From: Amycolatopsis thermophila
GTDB taxonomy: Bacteria; Actinomycetota; Actinomycetes; Mycobacteriales; Pseudonocardiaceae
Direction of reading: 5' to 3'
DNA: 64,000 nucleotides
NCBI RefSeq assembly: GCF_030814215.1
Contig: NZ_JAUSUT010000001.1
Location: 7,068,001-7,132,000 of the forward strand
Below, one piece after another: positions 24,136 to 32,354 of the stretch (its first letter is position 1; each line of letters opens with the position of its first letter). The translations under genes and the position numbers were made by a program. The notes below the pieces were generated by a model that searched no databases, was not told the DNA's origin, and was given only the letters and a program-made list of their open reading frames with translations.

Positions 24136-25862
24136 GACGTCCTCCTGTGGTGGGCGATGGCGGCGAGCAGGACCGGCAGCTGGTGGGCCGTGAGGATCAC
24201 CTCGACACCGGCGTCGAGCGCGGCCTGGACCCCGTCGGGAGCGCAGAACACCGCCCCGCGCACGGTTTTCGTACCGGCCGGAATGACGGGCAGCGCTTCG
24301 CCGACCCCGGCCTGGTCGCCGTCGAAGACCGGTTCGACGGCGCCGTCCGGCCGCACCTGGACCGGCGATGCGGCTTCGGCCCACGCGGTGAGCCGTCGCA
24401 GATCGGGGTCCTCGCGCTCGTCGACCGCCGAGGTCGCCAGCTCGCCCGCGTAGACCCGGCCCGCGGTCGCGTCGACCGTCACGGTGCGACCGACCAGCGC
24501 GTCCACGGTGCCCGCGCCGCACCCGACCACGCACGGGGTGTCCAGTGCGCGGCTGACCACCGCCGCGTGCGAGGTCGCGCCGCCCTGCTCGGTGACCACG
24601 GCCGCGGCGGCGATCATGCCGTGCACGTCGTCCGGGCTGGTGGACTTGCGCACCAGCACGCAGCCGGGGTGGGCCTGCGCCGCCTCCGGCGTGTCCACGA
24701 CGACGCCGGAGGCCACGCCGGGACTGGCCCCGACCCCGCTCGCCAGCAACTTCGCACCCTCGGCCGCGCCGGGCGCGATCTCCGGCCGCAGCAGGGTGCG
24801 GACCTGCTCCGCGGTCACCCTGGTCAGCGCCTCGGCCGGATCGAGCACGCCCTCGTCGACCAGTTCGACGGCGATGCGCACCGCGGCGCGCGCCGTCCGC
24901 TTGGCCGGGCGGGACTGCAGCAGGAACAGCTCACCGCGTTGCACGGTGAACTCGATGTCCTGCGCGTCGCGGCCCTCGCGGTCAAGGCACTCCGCGGCGG
25001 CGAGCAGCTCGGCGTGCACCCGCGGCCAGCGCTGCGCCAGGTGCGCCAGCGGTTTCGGCGTGACGCGGCCGGACACGACGTCCTCGCCCTGCCCGCGCGG
25101 CAGGTACTCGCCGTAGGGCTCGCGCGTGCCGTCGACGGGGTTGCGGCTGAACAGCACCCCGGTGCCGGAGTCGTCGTCGAGGTTGCCGAACACCATCGCC
25201 TGGATCGTGACCGCGGTACCGAGGTCCTCCGGCATGCCGTAGTGCTTGCGGTAGGCCATGGCCCGCCGAGACCGGCTGGAGCGGAACACGGCGGCCACCG
25301 CGGCCCGCAGCTGCTCCCACGGGTCGGCGGGCACGGCTTCACCGACATCCTCGGCGATCGCGGCGCGCACGGCGGCGGTGTCGGGCAGGTCCTCCAGGTC
25401 CTCGGTGCAGCCGAGCACGAGCCGCCCGTAGAACCCGGTGAAGCGGCGGTGCACCTCGGCGGCGAACTCCGGGTCGCCGGATTCGGCGGCCAGCGCGCGC
25501 TCGACCTCGTCGTTGCAGCCGAGGTCGAGGATGGTGTCCATCATCCCGGGCATGCTGATCGCCGCGCCGGAGCGGACCGAGACCAGCAGCGGGCGCTCGG
25601 TGCCGCCGAAGGTGCGGCCCAGCTGGTCCTCGAGGTGCCGGATGCCGGCGGTCAGCTCACCGGCCAGGCCCTCGGGCAGGTCGTCGCCCTCGAAGTAGGC
25701 CGCGCACGCCTTGGTGGTGACGACGAACGCGGGTGGCACGCGCAGGCCGAGGGAACGCATCCGCCACAGGCTCCACGCCTTGCCGCCGACCAGTTCCCGG
25801 CTCGGCTCGGGCATGTCCGCCTCGGGGACGACCAGCCAGCGGAATCCCGTCGTGGCGGTCAT
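24132..25862 (-). CDS. PPDK/PEP-synthase-like ATP-grasp plus swivel protein, lacking the PEP/pyruvate barrel
   Basis: A 576-aa protein. Residues 1-320 form the nucleotide-binding half of pyruvate phosphate dikinase (ELVGGKAWSLWRMRSLGLRVP, VSVRSGAAISMPGMMDTILD, SRNPVDGTREPYGEYLP, QDIEFTVQRGELFLLQSRPAKR). Residues 370-480 form the swivel domain with the phosphorylatable His432 in GGATSHAAVVSRAL. The C-terminal 90 residues are not the PEP/pyruvate TIM barrel of full-length enzymes (about 870 aa). It can probably charge a histidine from ATP but needs another protein for transfer. Overlaps the upstream 202-aa gene and the downstream carrier gene (ATGA each). Likely the energising enzyme for the swivel/partner modules nearby. 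Confidence 0.85.
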   Translation of the reverse strand: MTATTGFRWLVVPEADMPEPSRELVGGKAWSLWRMRSLGLRVPPAFVVTTKACAAYFEGDDLPEGLAGELTAGIRHLEDQLGRTFGGTERPLLVSVRSGAAISMPGMMDTILDLGCNDEVERALAAESGDPEFAAEVHRRFTGFYGRLVLGCTEDLEDLPDTAAVRAAIAEDVGEAVPADPWEQLRAAVAAVFRSSRSRRAMAYRKHYGMPEDLGTAVTIQAMVFGNLDDDSGTGVLFSRNPVDGTREPYGEYLPRGQGEDVVSGRVTPKPLAHLAQRWPRVHAELLAAAECLDREGRDAQDIEFTVQRGELFLLQSRPAKRTARAAVRIAVELVDEGVLDPAEALTRVTAEQVRTLLRPEIAPGAAEGAKLLASGVGASPGVASGVVVDTPEAAQAHPGCVLVRKSTSPDDVHGMIAAAAVVTEQGGATSHAAVVSRALDTPCVVGCGAGTVDALVGRTVTVDATAGRVYAGELATSAVDEREDPDLRRLTAWAEAASPVQVRPDGAVEPVFDGDQAGVGEALPVIPAGTKTVRGAVFCAPDGVQAALDAGVEVILTAHQLPVLLAAIAHHRRTS

Positions 25863-26467
25863 TCCGGACGCTCCCGCCCGGTCAGGCGCAGGATGTGCTC
25901 GTGCATCTGGAACCACACCGTGTGCACCGAATCGACGCGCACCCCGCTGACGTAGTCGGTCTCGCCGCCCTCGGCACGGGTCAGCGCGGTGCCGATGCGG
26001 TCGAGGAACCGGTCCACGAGCGGGTCGGCGTCGGCCAGCGGCCGCAGCACCTTCGCGGTCTTCTCGTGCACCCGGCCGAGCTTGTCGATGATCTTGGCGT
26101 CGTAGTCGGCGTCGCCGTGGTCGTTGGTGACGCGCGCGCCGTCGACCTCGATGGTCTGCCAGTCGGTGGTGAGGGCGAGGACCTGCTTGTTGACGCCGGT
26201 CTCGAACGCCTCCATCGCCGCAGTGACCTGCGGGTCGGCGCGCAGCCCTTCGAACGCGCGGGGGTAGACGCCGTCGAGGTGCTCGCGGCCGGCCGGGGTG
26301 ATCAGGTAGCTGCCGCGCGCGGCCATCACGAAGCCGGCGGCGACCGCCTTCTCCAGGCCGGCTTCGACCTCGGCGACGTCCTGGCCGGTGATGTCGGCGA
26401 GCTGCTCGGCGGTGCCGAGCTGGCGCAGGGTCAGGGAGTGCACGGTGAGCTCGTAGGGGTCGAGCAT
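25859..26467 (-). CDS. Winged-helix-like protein of unknown function, PPDK-coupled
   Basis: A 202-aa soluble protein not assigned to a named family. Residues 3-65 look like a winged helix (LTLRQLGTAEQLADITGQDVAEVEAGLE, then GSYLITPAGREHLDGVY). The remainder is mostly helical with WQTIEVDGARVTNDHGDADYD and ends VHTVWFQMHEHILRLTG. GAAAGGACTTCCG precedes ATG. Its stop overlaps the start of the PPDK-like gene, so the two are made together; the N-terminal fold may serve protein contact rather than DNA binding. Could be a regulatory subunit of the kinase. Confidence 0.6.
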   Translation of the reverse strand: MLDPYELTVHSLTLRQLGTAEQLADITGQDVAEVEAGLEKAVAAGFVMAARGSYLITPAGREHLDGVYPRAFEGLRADPQVTAAMEAFETGVNKQVLALTTDWQTIEVDGARVTNDHGDADYDAKIIDKLGRVHEKTAKVLRPLADADPLVDRFLDRIGTALTRAEGGETDYVSGVRVDSVHTVWFQMHEHILRLTGRERPE

Positions 26468-26488
26468 CGGAAGTCCTTTCGGTGTGGG

Positions 26489-27958
26489 TCAGCTCCGCGC
26501 GGCGACCATGCGGTCGCGCACCTCGCGGCGCAGGGACTTGCCGACCGGGCTGGTGGGCAGGTCGGGCCAGATCTCCACGGCGCGGGGCCGTTTGAACCCG
26601 GCGAGCCGGTCGGCGCAGAAGGCGATGAGGTCGTCGGGATCGGCCGCACTGCGGGTGACGACCGCGGCGGCTACCCGCTCGCCCCACTTCTCGTCCGGCA
26701 GGCCGACGACGGCGGCCGCCACGACGGCGGGGTGACCCAGGAGGGCGTCCTCGACCTCGCGCGGGTAGACGTTGAACCCGCCGCTGATGATCACGTCGTG
26801 CCGCCGGTCGAGCAGGTGCAGGTAGCCCTCGTCGTCCCAGCGGCCGATGTCGCCGGTGTGCAGCCAGCCGTCCGGCTCGATCGTGTCGGCGGTGGCCTCG
26901 GGGCGCCGCCAGTAGCGGCTCATCGTGTGCGGCCCGCGGGTCAGCACCTCGCCGACCTCACCCGGCCCGAGGACCTTGCCGTCGGCGTCGCGCACCTGAA
27001 CCTCGACGAACGTGTACGGCTTGCCGGCGGCGGCGAGCCGGTCCGGCGTGTGTTCCCACGGCTGCAGGCAGGTGATCGCCAGCGGCGCCTCGGCCTGCCC
27101 GTAGAGCTGGGTGAACACCGGGCCGAGCGTGTCGATCCCCCGCCGCAGCACGGTGGTCGCGATCGGGGCGCCGCCGTAGCAGAGCCGTTCCAGCGCCAGG
27201 TCCGCCGTGGCGGTCGCCGGGTCCTCCAGCAGCATCGCGATCATGGTGGGCACCATGAACGTCGAGGTCGCGCGGTACTTTCTCGCAGCCTCGAGGAACG
27301 CCGCGGGTGAGTACTTCGGCAGGATCACGTTCGGCGCACCCTTGACCAGGTGCGGCAGGAAGAACGCGCCGCTGCCGTGGGTGATCGGGGCGGCGTGCAG
27401 CATGACCGAGCCCGGGTGCAGGTTCGGCAGCAGGTCGACCAGGAAGTTCGCGACCTCGGCCAGTTCGCTGCGGGTGGTGAGCACGACGGCCTTGGGTTTG
27501 CCGGTGGTGCCGCCGGTGTAGGCCAGCCGCAGCGGCGCGTCCTGGTCGCGGCGCACGTCGCAGGGGTCGGCCGGGGCGGAGGCGATCAGCTCCGGCAGTG
27601 CCGCCGCCGTGATCATCACCTCCACGGGCGCGGGCGCCTCGCCGGCGTGGATCAGCGCGCGGGCTTGCGAGTCCTCGATCTTGTAGGCGAGTTCGTGTGC
27701 GGTCTCACGGCTGTTGAGCGGCACCCGCACGAGCCCGGACTTGGCCAGCGCGTAGTAGACGACCACGCCGTCGATGCCGTTGGGCATGAGCACGGCGACC
27801 CGGTCCCCCGCTTCCAGGCCCCGGGCGAGTAGGGCGTTGCCCAGGCGGTCGGTGAGCTCGTCGAACTCGGCGAAGCTCACCACCCGGTCGCCGTCGATGA
27901 GGGCGGGCGCGGCCCCGAACTGGCGGCCGGCCCGGCGGATCAGGTCACCGATCTGCAC
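26489..27958 (-). CDS. AMP-forming acyl-CoA synthetase
   Basis: A 489-aa ANL enzyme: LAYTGGTTGKPKAVVLTTR (A3), LYGQAEAPLAI (A5), DGWLHTGDIGRWDDEGYLHLLDRRHD (A7-A8) and LPTSPVGKSLRREV with the catalytic Lys (A10). It activates a carboxylic acid as CoA thioester. GTG 27958 is the likely start: text homology begins QIGDLIRRAG, and the gene then overlaps the upstream 523-aa gene by 14 bp. Its place inside the swivel/carboxylase operon suggests it activates the acid formed by the carboxylase or the entry substrate. Confidence 0.88.
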   Translation of the reverse strand: MQIGDLIRRAGRQFGAAPALIDGDRVVSFAEFDELTDRLGNALLARGLEAGDRVAVLMPNGIDGVVVYYALAKSGLVRVPLNSRETAHELAYKIEDSQARALIHAGEAPAPVEVMITAAALPELIASAPADPCDVRRDQDAPLRLAYTGGTTGKPKAVVLTTRSELAEVANFLVDLLPNLHPGSVMLHAAPITHGSGAFFLPHLVKGAPNVILPKYSPAAFLEAARKYRATSTFMVPTMIAMLLEDPATATADLALERLCYGGAPIATTVLRRGIDTLGPVFTQLYGQAEAPLAITCLQPWEHTPDRLAAAGKPYTFVEVQVRDADGKVLGPGEVGEVLTRGPHTMSRYWRRPEATADTIEPDGWLHTGDIGRWDDEGYLHLLDRRHDVIISGGFNVYPREVEDALLGHPAVVAAAVVGLPDEKWGERVAAAVVTRSAADPDDLIAFCADRLAGFKRPRAVEIWPDLPTSPVGKSLRREVRDRMVAARS

Positions 27959-29516
27959 CGCTGGCCCCCTCACCGGCGTCGGGCAGGTCCGCGCGGCGCA
28001 GGCCCGAGCCACGGCCCTCGAGGTTGCGGGAGCCGCGCTGGGCGAGCCGGTAGAGCTCGTCGGCCTCGGCGCTGCCGTGGTGCCACTTGACCCATTCCTC
28101 GTCGCGGTAGCGGTTCGCGCCCTGCAGCACGGCGGGGGTGAAGCCGCGGGCCCGGCGGTTGTACTCGTCGAGGTCGATCCGGCCCGCGCTGGTCGTCCAG
28201 AGACCGTTCTTCGCGGGCAGGCTGCTCGAGCCGGACAGCCGGTCGCCCGCGGTCGGCGCGAAGTCGTCGTCGGTGAGCACCGAGTACGGGATGCCGGTGA
28301 GCATGTTCTGGTTGAGGCCGGAGTAGCGGGCCATGGTGTACTCGTTGGTCTTCTGGTGCGGAAAACCCAGCAGGCCCACCATTTCGCCGAGGTTGTCGCG
28401 CCCGTATTCGTCGTTCATCAGCGGCTTGAACCGCTGCACGCGGTCGTCGAGGGAGAGCCAGTCCTCCTGCCGGTAGGTGCCGGCGAGGTGGGCGAAGTCC
28501 TTGGCCACCGAGGAGTACACCAGCGCACCGGCGTCGATCATCTGCTCACGGGTCCAGGTGGCGATCCGCTTCCACAGGTCCGCCGTGGCCTCGTTGAGGA
28601 TTTCGCGGTACTGCTCCATGGTTTCGGCCAGCGTGTCGGCGTTGTCCATCCCGACCGGGACGTAGCCGTCGGTCAGCGCGTCCGAGGTGTACATGCCGAC
28701 CGCGGCGATGTTGGCGGCGTTGTAGCTGGGCTCGGCTTCGAACGAGGCCCAGTCGTCCATGAGGTGGAAGTTGGTGTCCTTGAAGACGATCGGGATCGTC
28801 AGGTTGTTGACGGGCAGGCGCGTGGCGATGCCGTCGAGCCACGGGTAGTCGCCCTCGGTGAGGTCGAAGAAGTCCCGCACGATCAGCTGGCGGCCCTCAC
28901 CGAAGTTGTACGGCCCGCTGTTGTGCAGGCCGATGCGGCATTCGCAGTGCGCGAGGAACGCGTACTGCGACAGCTGCGCCACGAGCTTCGTGGCCGCGGT
29001 GTGCAGGCGGTCGCCTGGCGTGACGCCGTGCAGGTCGGCCTCGAACACCTGCAGCGTCCGCTCGGGCAGGAACTGGCTGCGGTCGCCGAACTCCTTGTTG
29101 CTGATGTGCCCGTCGGTGCGGTGGTAGGCCAGGTTGAACCGGCGCGAGAAGTCGAGCACGTCGACGACGTCCTCCACCGCGTCGCCCGGCCGCAGCAGGC
29201 CCCAGTTCATCAGCATCTCGCGGCCGATGAGGTAGAAGGCGGGCATGCCCCAGGCGGCGTTGACGGTGTCGACCTTGAGGCTGACCTCGCGGGCGCGGTC
29301 GCCGAGCTCCTCGGCCGGGGTCGCCGCGTCGATCTCGCGCAGCAGGGTGGGCAGCCGGTAGAACGAGTTCAGATAGCTCAGCAGCATGTAGGGGTTCATC
29401 GGGAACAACTTCGACTCCTGCACGGTGCGCGTGATGCACAGCCAGTACGTGGTGTCGGAGAGGGTGCGCAGGTAGTTGTTGGTCTCCAGCAGGGACCGGT
29501 AGTCGAGCTCCGCCAT
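27945..29516 (-). CDS. Swivel-partner protein, copy A (family not recognised)
   Basis: A 523-aa soluble protein, one of three paralogues in the window. No known domain was recognised. Conserved among the three are an FPMNPYMLLS-like segment (38-47), GREMLMNWG (98-106), an FLAHCECRIGLHNSGPY core (187-203) and DYPWLDGI (223-230). The core can be written C-[DE]-x-R-x4-[DN]-[ST]-G-P-Y. In this copy the C-terminal 150 residues extend beyond the shared region. It begins three bases after the swivel gene stop. In a related pair the two domains are fused, so this protein probably holds the substrate that receives phosphate from the swivel His. Substrate unknown. Confidence 0.7.
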   Translation of the reverse strand: MAELDYRSLLETNNYLRTLSDTTYWLCITRTVQESKLFPMNPYMLLSYLNSFYRLPTLLREIDAATPAEELGDRAREVSLKVDTVNAAWGMPAFYLIGREMLMNWGLLRPGDAVEDVVDVLDFSRRFNLAYHRTDGHISNKEFGDRSQFLPERTLQVFEADLHGVTPGDRLHTAATKLVAQLSQYAFLAHCECRIGLHNSGPYNFGEGRQLIVRDFFDLTEGDYPWLDGIATRLPVNNLTIPIVFKDTNFHLMDDWASFEAEPSYNAANIAAVGMYTSDALTDGYVPVGMDNADTLAETMEQYREILNEATADLWKRIATWTREQMIDAGALVYSSVAKDFAHLAGTYRQEDWLSLDDRVQRFKPLMNDEYGRDNLGEMVGLLGFPHQKTNEYTMARYSGLNQNMLTGIPYSVLTDDDFAPTAGDRLSGSSSLPAKNGLWTTSAGRIDLDEYNRRARGFTPAVLQGANRYRDEEWVKWHHGSAEADELYRLAQRGSRNLEGRGSGLRRADLPDAGEGASGADR

Positions 29517-29519
29517 GGT

Positions 29520-30239
29520 TCAGCCCTCGTTCCCGACCAGCCAGATCCGGGCGTGCCCGGTGTCGCCGGTCTCGTACGCGTCGGCCGCGGGGGGTGCCGC
29601 GGTCACCTCCAGCTCGACGACGTCGCCGTCGCTGAGGGTGTCGATCTTGCAGTTCATCAGGGTCGGCACGTCGTACTCGCGGGCCAGGATCCCCAGGTGG
29701 GACCGGACGGTGCCGCCGAGGCAGATGACGCCGGCGAAGCCCTCGATGATCGGCGCGGTCAGGGTGCCGCCGGAATCGTCGATCACGGCGATGGTGCCTT
29801 CGGGGATGCCGTCGGCGAGGTAGCCCATCACCTGTTCGATCCTGGAGATCAGCGCGACCGGGCCGGTGACGGTCGCCGACTTGCGGATGACGTTGTCGCC
29901 GACGCCGACCTGCCTGCGGCCGTCGGCGTTGGTGCCGCCGTCGGTGAAGGCGGGCGTCTCACGCTCGGGGCGCTTGTACTTGTCCGGCTCGGACTCCAGG
30001 GACACCGTCGCGGAGAAGTCGAACCGGTAGCCGTCGTCGAGCGCTTCCTGCTCGACCGCCCGCGCGTCGGCGAGGGAGAACAGGTCGAACTGCCGCTCGA
30101 ACACCACGTCCTTCCACCGCGCGCCGGTCGCCGCGAAACGCTGCGCGGCCAGTGCCCGCACGGCACCGTTGAACCGTCCCGGTAACGGCAGCATTTCGGT
30201 CGATCCCCATTTGGGGGAACTCACCGTGGATTCGGACAT
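29520..30239 (-). CDS. Phosphohistidine swivel protein A (PEP-utilising mobile domain)
   Basis: A 239-aa protein. The C-terminal 110 residues form a PEP-utilising mobile domain: GFAGVICLGGTVRSHLGILARE with the candidate phospho-His181, then DVPTLMNC and the DGDVVELEV strand. The N-terminal 130 residues (RFAATGARWKDVVFERQ, DDGYRFDFSATVSLE) are specific to this copy. The canonical TSH triad reads RSH. It has no ATP-grasp domain, so it must be charged by another protein, most simply the PPDK-like product four genes downstream. It heads the 13-kb minus-strand operon; GAGGTGG precedes ATG. Confidence 0.78.
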   Translation of the reverse strand: MSESTVSSPKWGSTEMLPLPGRFNGAVRALAAQRFAATGARWKDVVFERQFDLFSLADARAVEQEALDDGYRFDFSATVSLESEPDKYKRPERETPAFTDGGTNADGRRQVGVGDNVIRKSATVTGPVALISRIEQVMGYLADGIPEGTIAVIDDSGGTLTAPIIEGFAGVICLGGTVRSHLGILAREYDVPTLMNCKIDTLSDGDVVELEVTAAPPAADAYETGDTGHARIWLVGNEG

Positions 30240-30301
30240 CGCCACCTCGCTGTGGGTTCGTTGCCTTTCGCTGGCCCCCAAAGCTAGGTACGATCCCGGC
30301 T

Positions 30302-31135
30302 GTGACCCAGTCCACGTTGGTGGACAGTCCGGCGTCGACGAAGACGGCCACGTCCCCGCAGCGCCGGGCTCGTTCCCCGAAACGAACCAGCCTGCACACC
30401 GATGACTACGAACGCGCCTTCGGTGTCCTCGAGTGCTGCGACACCGCCGCGTGCGTGGTGGATTTCAAGGAAAGCGTCGTCGACGCGCTGCGTGAGCACT
30501 TCGCGCTCGACCACGTGTCGTTCTTCGCCGGCGCCACGTTCCACAACGTGTTCGGCGACGTCACGCCGCTCACCGAGGGCAAGACGGCGAAGATGCTGCC
30601 GGAGTACCAGGACCGGTGGGCCCGCTACGACGTGTTCGGCACACCGGCGGCGATGCGCCAGCTGGTGTCCAGCGGAGTGTCCTCGCTGGCCGAACTGACC
30701 TCGCAGGGGCCGCTGCCCGCGTCGGCGGAGGCCTACGTCCGGCATTTCCTGATCTCGACGTGGGGCATGGAAGCCGCGGCCGCGCTGCGCTTGGAACTGC
30801 CCGGCGGGCACACCGCACTGGTGGGCATGTTCGACCCCCAGGCGGACAAACTGGGCGTGTCCGAGCTGTCGACGCTGCGATTGCTGAGCAGGCAGTTGTC
30901 GGTGATCTGCCGGGGCCTTCCGGTGTCGCGACCGCAGGCCGCGCTGGGGCGGTTGTCCGAGCGGCAGCGGCAGGTCGTGCAGCTCGTGGCGGACGGGTTC
31001 TCCAACGCGCAGATCGCCGAAACGCTGTCGCTGGCCGAGGACAGCGTGAAGAAGTACGTGAGCCGGATACTGTCCGCGACCGGGTGCCAGTCGCGGATGG
31101 AGCTGGCGTTGCTGGCCCGCTCGTCACGGATCTGA
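30302..31135 (+). CDS. LuxR-family transcriptional regulator
   Basis: A 277-aa regulator with a ligand domain resembling autoinducer-binding/GAF folds (about 45-200) and a C-terminal LuxR helix-turn-helix (LSERQRQVVQLVADGFSNAQIAETLSLAEDSVKKYVSRIL). The 35-residue N-terminal tail is basic. It starts with GTG 62 bp from the divergent swivel gene, placing it to control the 13-gene operon, and it is convergent with the AttH-like gene. The ligand may be a pathway intermediate rather than a quorum signal, as no synthase gene is visible. Confidence 0.82.
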   Translation: MTQSTLVDSPASTKTATSPQRRARSPKRTSLHTDDYERAFGVLECCDTAACVVDFKESVVDALREHFALDHVSFFAGATFHNVFGDVTPLTEGKTAKMLPEYQDRWARYDVFGTPAAMRQLVSSGVSSLAELTSQGPLPASAEAYVRHFLISTWGMEAAAALRLELPGGHTALVGMFDPQADKLGVSELSTLRLLSRQLSVICRGLPVSRPQAALGRLSERQRQVVQLVADGFSNAQIAETLSLAEDSVKKYVSRILSATGCQSRMELALLARSSRI

Positions 31136-31144
31136 CGCGACGAA

Positions 31145-31173
31145 AACGGGGCCGCGGTGTCCGCGGCCCCGTT
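31145..31173. terminator. Bidirectional terminator hairpin
   Basis: AACGGGGCCGCGG and CCGCGGCCCCGTT form a perfect 13-bp stem with a TGT loop, between the convergent LuxR and AttH-like genes. Confidence 0.8.
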
Positions 31174-31185
31174 CTTCGTTGTTTC

Positions 31186-32331
31186 TCAGAGGAAGGACGA
31201 TTCCCGGGTCAGCCCGTAGCGCGGGTGCTCGCCGATCACCATCGACTCGAAGATGCCGTAGCCGGTGGCGTCCCCTTCGCGGCAGCGGATCACGCAGTCC
31301 CGCAACTGGTGCACTTCCCGCGCGGTGTCCGGATCGGACACGTCGGCGTAGCGCTCACCATCCAGATGGGACTCGCCGAGCCAGGTGCCGTGCCGGTGGC
31401 CCTTGAACCCGAAGTACAGCCCGGTGCCGAGGTGGAACCCGGTGTCACTCGCGGGTTCGATCTCGACGGTGCGGGTCTGGCCCCATCCGGCGTCGAAGGT
31501 CATCTTGCCGCCGAGCAGACGCCGGTTGAGCGGGTCGAACTTCAGCTCGTCCTGCACGTTGTGCAACGGGGTCTGCGTGCCGTCGGGGTGGTTGACGAAC
31601 CCGGAGAAGTAGGTCGTCTTCCCGTCGACCCACTGGTGGTAGTGGTGCACCTCGTAGCTTGTGCCGTCCGGGTTGCGCATCCACATCGGACTCCAGGTGA
31701 GGATGAAGTTCCCGTCGAGACGCTGCCTGCGGTGCACGTCCGCCGGTGGTTCACCGACGTCCATCCGCACGCCCCACGAGTGGTCGCGGAACCCGAACCA
31801 CTCGTCGTCGCGCACCTCGATCTCCTTCCCGTCGATCCAGATGCGTCCCCGTACCGTCGAGGCCTGGTGGTAGCGCAGCAGGTCGGAGCAGATGCGGAAC
31901 CCGTCGGGTTCGCGTTGACCGTCCTTGGCCTCCAGGAACGGCGGCAGGACCCCGGTGACGGTGAGGTCGAACCGGATGGGCAGCAGGTGGTTCTCCCGCA
32001 GCACGAACCGCACCGCTTTGAGCGGCTCGACGACCTCGTAGTCGAGCGGGCCGACTCCGACCCGGTCCGGGTCGGAGTCCAGGCGGCGACTCGCCCGCAC
32101 AGTCAGCTGCTCGGTCCCGCGCGAGACGCCGGCGAACATGTCGATGACGTTGCGGTTGTGGTACTTGCCGATGCCGCAGTCCACCTGGAGCGAACCGTCG
32201 CGGGCGAACAGCGACGCCCACAGCTTCTCGGTCCAGGAGATGTCGGCCTGGCTGATCGTCGCGAACGTCTCGGGTGTCTGGTGGCAGAGCAGCTCGTCCG
32301 CGGGGACGATCTTCTGCATCGACTGGCGCAC
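31186..32331 (-). CDS. AttH/CrtC-like lipocalin-fold protein
   Basis: A 381-aa protein rich in beta strands. The segment DDEWFGFRDHSWGVRMDVG and the later HYHQWVDGKTTYFSGF resemble AttH/carotenoid-hydratase-like (DUF7064-type) proteins, whose RDHSWG motif is conserved. Such proteins are often found with steroid or terpenoid catabolic genes, and some are hydratases. GTG 32331 is chosen because AAGGAGG lies eight bases before it; an ATG four codons later is an alternative. It is last in the second swivel operon, 23 bp after the fused swivel-partner gene. Confidence 0.6.
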   Translation of the reverse strand: MRQSMQKIVPADELLCHQTPETFATISQADISWTEKLWASLFARDGSLQVDCGIGKYHNRNVIDMFAGVSRGTEQLTVRASRRLDSDPDRVGVGPLDYEVVEPLKAVRFVLRENHLLPIRFDLTVTGVLPPFLEAKDGQREPDGFRICSDLLRYHQASTVRGRIWIDGKEIEVRDDEWFGFRDHSWGVRMDVGEPPADVHRRQRLDGNFILTWSPMWMRNPDGTSYEVHHYHQWVDGKTTYFSGFVNHPDGTQTPLHNVQDELKFDPLNRRLLGGKMTFDAGWGQTRTVEIEPASDTGFHLGTGLYFGFKGHRHGTWLGESHLDGERYADVSDPDTAREVHQLRDCVIRCREGDATGYGIFESMVIGEHPRYGLTRESSFL

Positions 32332-32354
32332 GACGGCGCCTCCTTCCTGACGAG

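Noticed and set aside
24132..25862. Interpretation as a normal pyruvate phosphate dikinase
   Set aside because: The C-terminal PEP/pyruvate barrel is absent, so pyruvate to PEP conversion cannot be assumed.
24132..26687. A single minus-strand reading joining sequence upstream of the PPDK-like gene
   Set aside because: The upstream part is out of frame with the 202-aa gene; the ATG at 25862 with its ATGA overlap is the natural start.
27774..30185. A long plus-strand reading opposite the CoA ligase, partner A and swivel A genes
   Set aside because: The minus-strand genes carry clear motifs and overlapping starts; the plus reading has none.
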